DNA from: CAVONV01 sp963697355
GTDB lineage: Bacteria; Acidobacteriota; Vicinamibacteria; Marinacidobacterales; DATDRI01
Length of the DNA stretch: 64,000 nt
Reading direction: 5' to 3'
Assembly (NCBI GenBank): GCA_963697355.1
Contig: CAVONV010000005.1
Location: forward strand, 5,991 to 69,990
The position numbers and the translations under genes are program-made. Every line of letters starts with the position of its first letter. Within the stretch, counting starts at the first letter, position 1. The notes under the pieces are model-generated. The model saw only the letters and a list, made by a program, of their open reading frames with translations, did no database searches and was not told the DNA's origin. Positions 35,817 to 45,771 of this stretch are shown here, in pieces.

Positions 35817-37058
35817 ATGGGTAGATCCTCGAAAAGCCAACCCAAGCCTAGAAAAAGCCGCAAATCTCCGGGAGTCGACGGCTCTCCGCCGCAAGTCACT
35901 GCCGATCAGGTGCGATGGTACCGTCTTCGAAAAAGTGGGCTTGCGGGTACGTCGTTCGTATCTCCAGGCGAGGCTGCCGGCGCTCTGTTTGGTGTTCAGG
36001 CGCAAATCAACTCAGCCGGGCGGCTGGCGCTTTGGCACCGCCTGGCATCGTCGGAATCGGGCGACGTGGACCAAACGAAGCTCGAGATCGAGACCTCCAT
36101 CCAAGATAAGAAAACGCTGGTTCGTCTGTGGGGCCAGCGCGGCACGCTACACCTCTACGCCACCGATGACTGGCCTTTGGTCTGTTCTGCCATGGGGGCG
36201 AGGGAAATCGCTCACATCGAACAGCGTCGTCGCCGAGATACCAAGGTTGGATTGACTTCGCATGAAAGTGCCTGCCGGCTGGCGCTCAAAATCCTGAAGC
36301 GGCGGCCTGACTATCAAGTCTCGAAGGCTCTCCTCGAGGGTGAAGGAACCGAAGCGGAGGTGAAGGCTCTCTACGGTGCTCTTCTCACGCTTTGCATGAA
36401 GGGTCATGGATGCCGCATCGACACGGGCGACAATGCTCCCGCGGTCCTGGCTTGGCGCTCGAAGCGATTTCCGAAGTTGGTGTGGAAGCTTCCACCGTTC
36501 GAGAAGGCGATGGTAGAAATGGCGAGACGCTTTTTCAGCGCCTACGGTCCGGCCACGGAAGCCGACTTCCGATATTGGCTGAGTGCCAACGCTTCCGAGT
36601 CGCGGGCGGCGGTTCAAGTGTTACACGACTCGAATGAGTTGGCCGACGTCATTGTGGACGACGGTCGGGGTGGCCAAGATTCGCAGTTGGTGAAGAAAGC
36701 GGATTTGCCCATGCTCATGGAAAAACCTCCGGCTGCGGAAGAATGGCCCGTTCGGTTGCTCGGACGCTTCGATCCACTGCTTCTTGCGCATGTCGATAAG
36801 ACCTGCTGGGTGGACCGCAAACACTACCAACGGGTCTGGCATCACACTCACGTCGAACCCGTGCTCCTCGTCCAAGGCAGGATTCGTGGTGTCTGGCGCT
36901 ATGAGCGTAAGGTGCGTGGATTGACCATCAATCTGCAGCTCTTCGACACCGCGGCGCTTTCTTCACACTTCAAACGCGGGCTTCAGGGACAGGCGGAAGG
37001 CGTTGCTCGTTTTTTTGGCGTTCCGCTCCTCGCTGTCAACACGAGCGTAATGAAGTGA
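35817..37058 (+). CDS. AlkZ-like winged-helix protein (HTH_42 / DNA glycosylase superfamily)
   Basis: 413 residues; the first 25 are basic and disordered. The conserved start of the fold is VRWYRLRKSGLAG followed by GVQAQINSAG, in which Gln61 and Gln63 form the QxQ motif used by AlkZ glycosylases to unhook alkylated or crosslinked bases. LWGQRGTLHLYATDDWPLV and LLGRFDPLLLAHVDK are also family hallmarks. It is likely a DNA-repair glycosylase or a family regulator. It follows the GGT gene by 30 bases on the same strand but has a weak ribosome site; it may simply be the last gene of the operon. Confidence 0.75.
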   Translation: MGRSSKSQPKPRKSRKSPGVDGSPPQVTADQVRWYRLRKSGLAGTSFVSPGEAAGALFGVQAQINSAGRLALWHRLASSESGDVDQTKLEIETSIQDKKTLVRLWGQRGTLHLYATDDWPLVCSAMGAREIAHIEQRRRRDTKVGLTSHESACRLALKILKRRPDYQVSKALLEGEGTEAEVKALYGALLTLCMKGHGCRIDTGDNAPAVLAWRSKRFPKLVWKLPPFEKAMVEMARRFFSAYGPATEADFRYWLSANASESRAAVQVLHDSNELADVIVDDGRGGQDSQLVKKADLPMLMEKPPAAEEWPVRLLGRFDPLLLAHVDKTCWVDRKHYQRVWHHTHVEPVLLVQGRIRGVWRYERKVRGLTINLQLFDTAALSSHFKRGLQGQAEGVARFFGVPLLAVNTSVMK

Positions 37059-37072
37059 CCTCAGTTCGCTAT

Positions 37073-38104
37073 CTAGCGTTGGATTTGCGCCTTTTGAGTC
37101 GGGAGACAAACGAACTCTTGGCGAGCCAGAACCCGACCGTCGGGACCACGTGCTTCGACAGCATAGTTACCCGTAGATCCTGAAGGTATCGCGTAGTTGG
37201 AGTGTGTCCGCCAGTGGTGGCCGCCAACTTTTAGCTCGAAAAGCCTGACGGTCCGACCCTCATAGAGCCAATAGTGGTGGAGAACGTCCCCGTTCTCACC
37301 TCCCACGACGCGTGTCCAGAACCAGACCGTCGTGCCCTCTTGGAAGCGGTCGTTTTTGCCGACGAGTACGCGCTCGACGATACTCGTTCCTACACCGAAA
37401 CTCGAAATCGTTATGCGGGAATCATCCGATGCGGCCGAGGGACGGAGCTCTTCGGCTTCTCCAAGTTTCGGACTCGGGGAGTCTGAGCTGGTGCTGAGGC
37501 TCGATATCGGCTCGGTCGGTTGTTCTCCAGAAGGTGGTTCTCCCGTGGGTTGTGTTTCGGTCTCCTGGAGGCGGATGTTACCGTCGGCTGCGGGTGACGA
37601 AGAATTTGTGGGATCCGTCATCGCTGCCTTCGGTGTTGCTGCTGGCGGCTCGGGCACCTCTTCGAGTGAGGGAGGATGCTCATCGGTGGCCACACCACGA
37701 AAAATGTACCAACAGATGCCGGCCACCAGCATGAGGGATAAAACGGCCAGCACGTTCCGCATGCCGCCGAAGCCCGAACGGGGCTCAGCTCTCTTTTTCG
37801 TTGGAGATCGCTGGTCAGCGAGCCGTGAGAGCTCCGCGAGCATCTCTTCCTCGCTTTCGGCGGAGGTTCTAGCTCGTGCCTCCGTGTTGTAGGCATCGAG
37901 AAATGGTTGCGGATCGATGCCGAGGCATTCGGTGTAGGACCGGATATAGCCCTTGTCGAAGGGACCGCCGGGAAGAGCCTCCAGATCGCCACGCTCGAGC
38001 GCGTCGAGGTACCGTCTTGCGATGCGCGTTCCCTCGGCGATGTCGTCGAGAGTTACTTGCCGCTCTTCGCGCGCTTCCCTTAGTCTTTCACCAAAAGAAT
38101 TCAT
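37073..38104 (-). CDS. RodZ-like HTH membrane protein with DUF2914 domain
   Basis: 343 residues from the ATG at 38104 (AAGGG about 9 bases upstream). Residues 1-75 are a RodZ-type helix-turn-helix (FGERLREAREERQVTLDDIA, RRYLDALERGDLEALPG, FDKGYIRSYTECLGID). After a linker comes one membrane helix at about 115-133 (VLAVLSLMLVAGICWYIF), a Ser/Pro/Glu-rich periplasmic linker, and a C-terminal domain of DUF2914 type (TTVWFWTRVVGGENGDVLHH, LYEGRTVRLFELKVGG). In RodZ the HTH binds MreB; here the periplasmic part differs from RodZ, so it may link the cytoskeleton or DNA to the envelope. It is convergent with the AlkZ-like gene. Confidence 0.8.
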   Translation of the reverse strand: MNSFGERLREAREERQVTLDDIAEGTRIARRYLDALERGDLEALPGGPFDKGYIRSYTECLGIDPQPFLDAYNTEARARTSAESEEEMLAELSRLADQRSPTKKRAEPRSGFGGMRNVLAVLSLMLVAGICWYIFRGVATDEHPPSLEEVPEPPAATPKAAMTDPTNSSSPAADGNIRLQETETQPTGEPPSGEQPTEPISSLSTSSDSPSPKLGEAEELRPSAASDDSRITISSFGVGTSIVERVLVGKNDRFQEGTTVWFWTRVVGGENGDVLHHYWLYEGRTVRLFELKVGGHHWRTHSNYAIPSGSTGNYAVEARGPDGRVLARQEFVCLPTQKAQIQR

Positions 38105-38332
38105 TTTTACCAACCCTTGTTCCGTGACGGAGACGGGTCGGCGCGCGCTAACTTATCCCGAGTCCACCTGGAATGCTGTATTTTCTACATTAATACCTCA
38201 ACTGACCCCTGCATGTCCAGATCAGTCAACGGATCCGCGAGCCTTTTCTCAAAGTCGGGCGTGGAGGATATAATTCTACGGTTTGGATGTTCAACATTTG
38301 GATGACGAGGAGCCAGCCCGAAAGGAATCAGA

Positions 38333-39853
38333 ATGAGACACTTGATGACGACATTGATACTGCTAGCAGCCGTTATCTCACCCGTTTGGGCACAGGAGGG
38401 TGACCGAGAGGCAAAGCAAGTCGCTGAAGCGGAACGTGTCCTCGAGGCGGAATCATCCGTGATCACCAATCATGAGGTTACCGTCAAGGGCCAACGTTTC
38501 CCTTACACCGCTGAAGCGGGTACGCAGCCGGTTTGGGACGAGAAAGGGAAGCCCATTGCTTCCTTGTTTTACACCTACTACGAACGAACCGACGTAGAGG
38601 ACCGAGCTTCACGGCCATTGTTCATTTCCTTCAATGGCGGCCCGGGATCCGCTTCCGTCTGGATGCACATTGCCTACACCGGACCGCGGATTCTGCAAAT
38701 TGATGATGAAGGCTACCCCGTACAACCTTATGGCGTTCGGGATAATCCACACTCCATTCTCGACGTGGCCGACATCGTGTTCGTCAATCCCGTGAACACC
38801 GGCTATTCGAGAATTTTGGACGAGAAAGCAGACCGCAAACTGTTTTTTGGTGTGAATGCCGACATCAAGTATCTGGCTGAGTGGCTCAACACGTTTGTTA
38901 CACGCAAAAACCGTTGGCCGTCTCCCAAGTATCTGATTGGTGAGAGCTATGGTACGACGCGTGTTTCGGGCTTGTCCCTTGAGCTTCAAGGCGCGCAGTG
39001 GATGTATTTGAACGGCGTTATTCTCGTATCGCCTACCGGTCTCGGTATCGAGCGAGACGGCCCTGTCGACGCCGCAAACCGATTGCCCTATTTCGCCGCG
39101 GCCGCTTGGTATCAGAAGGCACTCGGAGCCGAACTGCAGGCGAAGGATCTCGATGAGATTCTGCCGGAGGTAGAAGCCTATGCCATCAGTGAGCTTCTTC
39201 CGGCGTTGGCCGAGGGCGGATTCTTAGATGAACAAAAGAAGAAGGCCGTCGCCGCCAAGATGGCGCACTACTCGGGGCTCTCTGAACAGGTGATCCTGCA
39301 ACAGAATTTGGATGTGCCGACGTCATTTTTCTGGAAGGAACTGCTACGGGACAAAGGTCTGACCGTAGGTCGGCTGGACTCGCGCTATCTAGGTATCGAT
39401 CGTAAAGAAGCGGGCGATCGCCCCGACTACAACTCCGAGCTTACGTCATGGCTCCATTCCTTCACTCCTGCCATCAACTACTATTTGAGAGAGCATCTCA
39501 ATTACAAGACCGACATCAAATACAACATGTTTGGGCCGGTACATCCATGGGATAGAGACGGCGACCGAACGGGTGAGAACCTGCGTCTAGCCATGGCACA
39601 GAATCCCTACCTACATGTGATGATCCAATCCGGGTATTTCGACGGCGCCACAACCTATTTCAATGCAAAGTACACCCTGTGGCATTTGGACCCGAGCGGT
39701 AAATTCCAAGATCGCCTGAGGTTCGAAGGTTATCGTAGCGGGCACATGATGTATCTGCGTCAAGAAGACCTTGCCAGCGCCAACGAAGACATCAGGGAGT
39801 TCATTGTGAAGTCCACCCCGGCGAAGGGGCAGCCGGCCAAATACGTCCAGTAG
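38333..39853 (+). CDS. Secreted serine carboxypeptidase-like peptidase (S10)
   Basis: 506 residues with a signal peptide cleaved near VWAQ (residue 20/21). S10 signatures: SFNGGPGSASVWMH (oxyanion region), VNPVNTGYSRI and the nucleophile GESYGTTR (Ser205). The expected C-terminal His lies in YRSGHMMYLRQED, and the Asp in the IQSGYFDGATTY stretch. It should remove C-terminal residues from peptides in the periplasm. A strong hairpin follows the stop. Single-gene unit. Confidence 0.92.
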   Translation: MRHLMTTLILLAAVISPVWAQEGDREAKQVAEAERVLEAESSVITNHEVTVKGQRFPYTAEAGTQPVWDEKGKPIASLFYTYYERTDVEDRASRPLFISFNGGPGSASVWMHIAYTGPRILQIDDEGYPVQPYGVRDNPHSILDVADIVFVNPVNTGYSRILDEKADRKLFFGVNADIKYLAEWLNTFVTRKNRWPSPKYLIGESYGTTRVSGLSLELQGAQWMYLNGVILVSPTGLGIERDGPVDAANRLPYFAAAAWYQKALGAELQAKDLDEILPEVEAYAISELLPALAEGGFLDEQKKKAVAAKMAHYSGLSEQVILQQNLDVPTSFFWKELLRDKGLTVGRLDSRYLGIDRKEAGDRPDYNSELTSWLHSFTPAINYYLREHLNYKTDIKYNMFGPVHPWDRDGDRTGENLRLAMAQNPYLHVMIQSGYFDGATTYFNAKYTLWHLDPSGKFQDRLRFEGYRSGHMMYLRQEDLASANEDIREFIVKSTPAKGQPAKYVQ

Positions 39854-39880
39854 AAGGACGAAGTTCTAGACTGACGGTGA

Positions 39881-39908
39881 CCGTGCCCACTGTTACAGGT
39901 GGGCACGG
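39881..39908 (+). terminator. Strong hairpin after the S10 peptidase gene
   Basis: CCGTGCCCAC pairs perfectly with GTGGGCACGG across an 8-base interior (TGTTACAG) that itself can form three more pairs. Only a short mixed sequence follows, without a U-tract, so termination may be factor-dependent or the hairpin may protect the 3' end. Confidence 0.6.
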
Positions 39909-40035
39909 CGCCTGTTGACGGCTAAGCGGCCTCGGCAACCCGTTCTTCGTTCTCCCGCCCGGACCGAGTTGGGCAGCCAGTAGCTGGCATGCTATTCTTC
40001 CTTTTCATCCCTCGTTGTCCGGAGTAGCGAACGAA

Positions 40036-41044
40036 ATGTCGTCTGCGAAGCCGCTCCATGGATTGATCAAGTTCGGATTCCTGTTCCTAACTACCCTTTC
40101 GCAAACAAATTGGGGCCATGCTTCCCCTAGGGAATTCGTTGCAGAGGACTACGCGCAACTTGTCTATCGCTATATGGCGGGACAGTTCCGCCCAGCCGTG
40201 CGGGAACTGTCCGCTGTCTCCCCAACGGACCTGGAGAAAGTGTGTGAAGAATACGGTGAGCGTTGGTTGACCGTGCCGCAGCTCAAGGCCGCTGCCTTAC
40301 TTCATACGGAAACTGTCCTTTTTGAAGAGGGAGACTTCAAGTTCCATGCCAGTGCGGCCAGACGCTGGATGCGAAGAGCTGAGTTCGCAAGCTACGAAAC
40401 ATTCGAACGACGTTTGTTCCTCCTGATGTCTTACCATTTCATGGGTACAGGTCAACCTTGGGAGACGCGAGCCGTCCTCGAGGCCGCCCTTCTCGACTAT
40501 CCGGAAGATAGGGAGTTTTGTCTCGCACTTGGCACCTTGTTCGAAACATCCGGGTGGACAAGAAAGGACGCCGCCTTGCTGCGAAGGGCCGAAAGATCAG
40601 TACCGTTTCATCCTCGATAAGGACCCTGGTTCTGAAGAGGCTCGACTCCGGCTGGGACGTGTACTCGCGCTTTTAGGCCGAATCGACAAGGCGTTTGTCG
40701 AGCTGAACGGACTTGTTTCAACTACGGAAGACAAACAGTTTCGTCTCGTTGGTCATCTCACTGTGGGCGCCATTCACGAGGAGCGCGAAGAGCTCGAGGA
40801 GGCGGTCGAGGCTTACAGCAGGGCGACGGCCCTGAATCTCAATTGTCAATCGGCGTCCATTGCGCTTGCTCACGCGCTACACAGAACCGGAGATCACGAG
40901 GGTTCACTATCGACCCTTGAAGAATTCCTAGAGCAGGACGAGGTCGACATTTCCCGAGCCGAAGATCCGTGGCTTCGTTACTTGCTCGGTCACTCCCATC
41001 GCTTCGGAGATCTCCTCCAGGACATGAGGGCCGAGGTCCGTTGA
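40036..41044 (+). pseudogene. Secreted TPR protein interrupted by a +1 frameshift
   Basis: Starts at ATG 40036 (TTG 40015 is also open). The first 190 residues form TPR-like helices after a signal peptide, and the frame stops at 40620. From about 40598 the +1 frame continues the same protein: after AALLRRAE the next residues are DQYRFILDKDPGSEEARLRL, then TPR repeats to 41044. Removing one A from GAAAG at about 40595 restores the frame. The last codon abuts the ATG of the VWA gene at 41045, so the two are a pair. Confidence 0.75.
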
Positions 41045-42211
41045 ATGAGGCAGACCATTAGATGGGGGCCGCTCCTCCTGACGCATTTCATTCTGCTCTT
41101 CTGTTTTGTCGGTGGTCTCACCGCTCAGGAGAAGCCGTACCGTTTCGAAGTCCGGGTCGAGACCGTGTACGTGGACGTCTTCGCGTCTCAGAATGGGAAA
41201 CCGGTGAGGGGCCTCTCGGCCGAGGACTTCGAGGTATCGGACAATGGCGTCCGCCAGCAAATCGAGCTGGTCGATGTGGAATCTGTTCCGACGAGCGCCA
41301 TGCTCGTGCTGGACACCAGTGGCAGTGTTACCGGGAGCAAGCTTCGACATCTGCGAGAGGCGGCGCATGCTTTTGTCGATGGTCTCGACGAGGATGACGA
41401 AGCAGGACTGTTGACCGTCACCGAGGAACTGCATCTCAAAATGCGCTTGGGCAGCGATTTCAAAGGACTTCATGCGGCGCTCGACGAGCCGATGAAGAGT
41501 GGGGCCACGGTCCTGGTCGATGCACTCTTTGCGGGACTCAAGCTGCTGGAGCGGGCACGTGGACGGCCGTTGCTGTTACTCTTTACCGATGGGATGGACA
41601 ATATGAGCTGGCTCGACGCATCGGATGCGCTCGACGTCGCGGGGAGCTCGGAAGCCATCGTCTACGTGGTCGGGGTTGGCTCGCGGGCCGGCGTTCGGCA
41701 GCTGGGGCGTCTGCATTCTTCCGGTTCCGCCGAGGCGACCCGCTTCCTCGATCAAATCGCAAAGGTGACGGGCGGGCAAGTTTGGTACGCTGACACGACC
41801 GTATTGCTCGAGGATGTGTTCCTCGGTGTGGTTACCAGCGGTGAAGAGAGCGATGTGCCTATCCTTGCGGCAGAAGAGGACAAACGTGCCGTAGGGCTGC
41901 TTCCTTCAACTCATGATGTTTTCTCGAGATCGGAAGAGCTTTGGGTCTTCACCGAGATCTATTGGAGCTCCTCGTTACACCATGAGAGCTTGGAGCTATC
42001 GACAACTCTAAAGGCGCCCGACCAGACGGTCGTATTCGAATCCAAAGCAAGTGATGTCGGGCTAGACATGTCCCCGAAACGAGCTTTGTCACACCAGGTA
42101 AGAATTCCAATGGCCCTAGTGCCTCCGGGAGAGTACCTCCTCGAAATCAAAGCGGAGACTCAATCGGGAGGAGAAGAGACTCGGAGTCGGGCTCTGGTCC
42201 GGATTAGATAG
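41045..42211 (+). CDS. Secreted VWFA-domain protein (acidobacterial VWFA-related type)
   Basis: 388 residues beginning directly after the TPR gene's stop codon. The signal peptide (LLFCFVGGLTAQE) is followed by the short N-terminal domain of VWFA-related proteins (FRVDVFAxxNGKPVRGLSAEDFEV pattern: YVDVFASQNGKPVRGLSAED). Then comes the VWA fold with MIDAS motif DTSGSV (Asp90-Ser92-Ser94) and TDGMDN. A C-terminal beta domain follows. The family is abundant in Acidobacteriota; the metal site suggests protein-protein binding outside the cell. It probably works with the TPR protein encoded before it. Confidence 0.87.
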   Translation: MRQTIRWGPLLLTHFILLFCFVGGLTAQEKPYRFEVRVETVYVDVFASQNGKPVRGLSAEDFEVSDNGVRQQIELVDVESVPTSAMLVLDTSGSVTGSKLRHLREAAHAFVDGLDEDDEAGLLTVTEELHLKMRLGSDFKGLHAALDEPMKSGATVLVDALFAGLKLLERARGRPLLLLFTDGMDNMSWLDASDALDVAGSSEAIVYVVGVGSRAGVRQLGRLHSSGSAEATRFLDQIAKVTGGQVWYADTTVLLEDVFLGVVTSGEESDVPILAAEEDKRAVGLLPSTHDVFSRSEELWVFTEIYWSSSLHHESLELSTTLKAPDQTVVFESKASDVGLDMSPKRALSHQVRIPMALVPPGEYLLEIKAETQSGGEETRSRALVRIR

Positions 42212-42313
42212 CCCCAGAAATCGTTGTATCGCTTTCTCGACCCGACTTGACCCCTCTGACCTCAGATCGGACAATCGGTGACTCATTGTCTCCCACTCTA
42301 GGAGGTGGTTGCT

Positions 42314-45300
42314 GTGAAGCTAAGATATTACCTACCCATTGCAGTACTGTTGTGCGCAAGCACATTATCTGCTCAAGCTATTGGCCCGTCTCTTTATCAA
42401 GATCTCCGCTATCGGGTCATCGGTCCCTTCCGAGCGAGCCGAACCGTTGGTGCCGTGGGGGTGCCTTCACAGCCGAGCGTCTTCTACGTGGGTGTGAACA
42501 ATGGCGGCGTGTGGAAAACGGATGACTACGGGCGTACTTGGAATCCCATCTTCGACGATGCACCGACGGGATCCGTTGGAGACATTGCGGTTTCGCCCTC
42601 ACATCCGGAAATTATCTACGTGGGTACCGGTGAGGGGCTACATCGCCCCGACCTCTCTGTGGGTGATGGGATCTTCAAGTCGACCAATGGCGGTGAGGCC
42701 TGGGACCATGTCGGCCTCGGCGATGTGCAGCAAGTGGGTCGACTGATCATCCATCCGACAAATCCCGACATCGTCTTCGTTGCGGGTATGGGACATCCCT
42801 ATGGGGCGAACGAAGAGCGGGGCGTCTTCCGGACGAAGGACGGAGGAGCGACTTGGGAGAAGGTCCTTTATATCGATCACAATACGGGTGCCGCAACGGT
42901 CGAGATGGATCCGTCGGACCCGGACACTCTCTATGCAGCGCTTTGGGAGCACCGAGTGGCACCTTGGGAGAATGGACGTTTCTCGGGACCGAATAGTGGC
43001 CTCCACAAATCGACAGACGGGGGCACGACGTGGCGCCCGATATCCCAAGGGTTGCCGGCCGCGATGGATTTGGGTCGGATTGGCGTCGGCATTTCGGCCA
43101 GCAATCCTAAGCGACTCTACGCGACCGTTGGCGTGCGGCAAAGCCGCGGCATCTACCGATCCGACGATGCCGGGGAGAGCTGGAAGCTCGTGAGCTCCGA
43201 TCGCCGGCTCGCTGGGGACATTCGGGTTCACCCGAGGAACCCGGAGCGTGTCTTCATTGGCAACATCGCTTCCTACCGCTCGGATGATGGTGGCACGACA
43301 TGGACCTCTATCAAAGGGGCGCCGGGCGGCGACGACTACCAGCGGATTTGGATCAATCCGGAGCAGCCGGACATCATGCTCTTCTCGGCGGACCAGGGCG
43401 CCACGATCACTGTCAACGGTGGAAGGACCTGGAGCTCGTGGTACAACCAACCGACCGCGCAGCTCTACCACGTGACGACGGACAATCAGTTTCCATACTG
43501 GGTCTACGGGGGCAGCAAGAAAGCGGTGCCATGGGTGTTGCAAGTCGGGGTAATGGCGGACAAATCTCGTTCCGGGACTGGATGGGCGTTGGAGCGGATG
43601 AGTATGCGTATATTGCTCCCGATCCAAAGGATCCGAACATTATCTATGGCGGGCGGGTCGTTCGTTTCAACAAAGCCACGGGACAGACGCAAAACGTTGC
43701 TCCCGAGACGCTTCGCTCCGGGAAGTATCGCATCAAGCGCACGATGCCGCTTCTATTCCATCCATCGGATCCGTCGATGTTGCTCTTCGCCACCAATGTC
43801 CTCTGGAAGACGACGAGTGGGGGCGCGGGCTGGGAGATCATCAGCCCTGACCTATCGCGCGAGCAAACCGATGTCCCCGAATGTGTCGGTGATTTCACCA
43901 CTGACGATCTAGAGACCATGCCGCGCAGCGGCGTGATCTATGCGGTTGGAGCTTCGTCACTCGATGTCAACACGCTCTGGGCGGGTACCGATGACGGGCT
44001 CGTACACGTGACTCGGGACGGTGGTCAGACATGGAGCAACGTGACGCCTCCAGAGCTTCGTGCCTGGGACAAGGTGTCACAACTCGACGCCGGGCATTTT
44101 GATCAACAAACGGCCTACATGGCTGTCAACGCGATCCGCCGAAACGACATGCGGCCCCATGTCTATCGGACGCACGACGGCGGTGCAACTTGGACGAGGA
44201 TCGTCAGCGGCCTTCATGAGATGGGGCCGGTGAATGTCGTCCGTGAAGATCCCAAACAGCCGAAGCTGCTATTTGCCGGGACCGAACGGACTGTCTATTT
44301 CTCCGTCGATGACGGCGATCACTGGCAGTCGCTTCGCATGAACATGCCGGCCTCCTCCATCCGGGATCTGGTCATCCATGAAGATGATTTGGTGATCGGC
44401 ACTCACGGTCGTTCGATATGGATTCTCGACAATATTGCGCCGCTTCGAGAGCTCGCGCAGGCGGCCGGTGCGGATAGAGCCTTTCTTTTTAGTCCACCGA
44501 GAGCCACGCGGGTTCGCGGAAATATGTTCTCAGACACGCCTCTTCCACCGGAGGAGCCGACGGGTCAGAACCCGCCTGACGGAGCGATCTTGGACTACTA
44601 CCTCGCTGGTGGCCCGAATGAAGTCACGATTGAGATCGTCGACGGCAGCGGTGGCGTCATCCGAAAGTACTCGAGTGAGGACCCACCCGAGACTATTGAG
44701 CCGGATGAACTGGCGTATCCGACCTATTGGTTTCGACCTCCACAACGGGTCTCGACGGAGCCAGGGCACCACCGGTTCATCTGGGATCTTCGCCACGAGC
44801 CACCACCCGGTACCCATAGGGAGTTTTCGATTGCCGCCGTCGCCGGGGACACGCCCAGTGGCCCCCATGGACCGTTCGTCCATCCGGGTTCTTACACCGT
44901 CCGGTTGACGGTCGACGGAAACGTCCTGGAACGCTCGATCGACGTTCGCATGGATCCCCGCGTCGAAATCCGTGCCGAAGATTTGAAGCTCCAGACCGAA
45001 AACTCCATGGCCTGCTACAAAACCTACCTCGAGGCGCAGAAGCTTCGGGAATCGATCGACCAAGCGCTGAAAGCCGGTGGATCGGCACTCAGCACAGATC
45101 AAAAAGAACATTGGGGTGCGCTACGAGGTACGGGTATCGTGGGTGACCCGAATACTCTTTACGGCAGCATCTATGAAGCGTCACCCGAGGAGGAGACCGT
45201 CGTCGGACTTCAAAGCAAGCTCCTATTCCTTCTCAATCTGCTGCAAGAAGCCGATGCTCGGCCTACGCAACAGGCTGTAAAGGCGGTCGAAAGGCTCCAA

Positions 45301-45345
45301 GAAATGCTCCCGCAACTCGAGAGGCGCTGGGAAGGGATCCGGTAG
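42314..45345 (+). pseudogene. Second BNR/sortilin-like propeller protein, frameshifted at a G-run
   Basis: AGGAGG at 42300-42305 selects the GTG at 42314 as start, giving signal peptide MKLRYYLPIAVLLCASTLSAQ. BNR repeats (GGVWKTDDYGRTW, FKSTNGGEAW, FRTKDGGATW, YRSDDAGESW) run through about 400 residues. At TACGGGGGCAGC (about 43510) the frame shifts by -1: the next residues should be GGQQESGAMGVASRGNGGQ, then DEYAYIAPDPKDPNIIYGG. The rest of the protein to 45345 is intact in that frame. One missing G restores a protein of about 1010 residues. Paralogue of the protein at 660-3947. Confidence 0.83.
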
Positions 45346-45394
45346 GCGGTGGTTCGTCAACGCCATAGAAGTCGACTATCTGGATTATCATTAG
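45341..45394 (+). pseudogene. C-terminal tail of a HigB-type toxin
   Basis: Just before higA, overlapping the end of the propeller gene, one frame reads RRWFVNAIEVDYLDYH then stop at 45394. HigB toxins end in a similar pattern (RWxxGxAxxVExxDYH), and the stop overlaps the higA ribosome site as expected for a higBA operon. Only about 15 codons of a toxin normally near 95 residues remain, so no toxin can be made from this locus. Confidence 0.5.
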
Positions 45395-45405
45395 GAGGTT
45401 CTTTC

Positions 45406-45693
45406 ATGGCAATGAAGAATCCAGTGCACCCGGGCACGATTGTGCGGGAGGATTGCCTGAAGCCTTTGAACCTGTCGATCACCGAAGGCGCAAAAAGGCT
45501 TGGTGTCGGTCGCCAAACTCTCTCTAACCTAGTTAATGCAAAGGCGTCAATTTCCATCGAAATGGCCTTTCGGTTGTCTAAGGCATTCGGTTCGACGCCG
45601 GAAACGTGGTTAGGAATGCAGTTGGCGTTTGACCTGGCACAATCAAGAGGCTTGGAACGAAAGATAAAGGTCAAACGTATAGAGGCCGCATAA
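45406..45693 (+). CDS. higA: HigA-family antitoxin (orphan)
   Basis: 95 residues from the ATG at 45406, preceded by AGGAGG. The start MAMKNPVHPGTIVREDCLKP and the XRE helix-turn-helix (ITEGAKRLGVGRQTLSNLVNAKASIS, EMAFRLSKAFGSTPETWLGMQ) are standard HigA. It would normally repress its operon and neutralise HigB mRNA interferase. Only the toxin's tail remains upstream, so this is an orphan antitoxin. It could still bind the toxin or operator of the second higBA locus at 52.2-52.8 kb. Confidence 0.9.
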   Translation: MAMKNPVHPGTIVREDCLKPLNLSITEGAKRLGVGRQTLSNLVNAKASISIEMAFRLSKAFGSTPETWLGMQLAFDLAQSRGLERKIKVKRIEAA

Positions 45694-45704
45694 CTTCCCG
45701 CGTT

Positions 45705-45722
45705 ACCCTTCGTCGGAAGGGT
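45705..45722 (+). terminator. Hairpin after the orphan higA
   Basis: ACCCTTC-GTCG-GAAGGGT: perfect 7-base stem and 4-base loop, 12 bases after the higA stop, no T-run. Confidence 0.45.
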
Positions 45723-45771
45723 GAAGTGAGGCGTGCTGACAGGGAAAGATGGCCGATGTCTCGGCGCTTCC

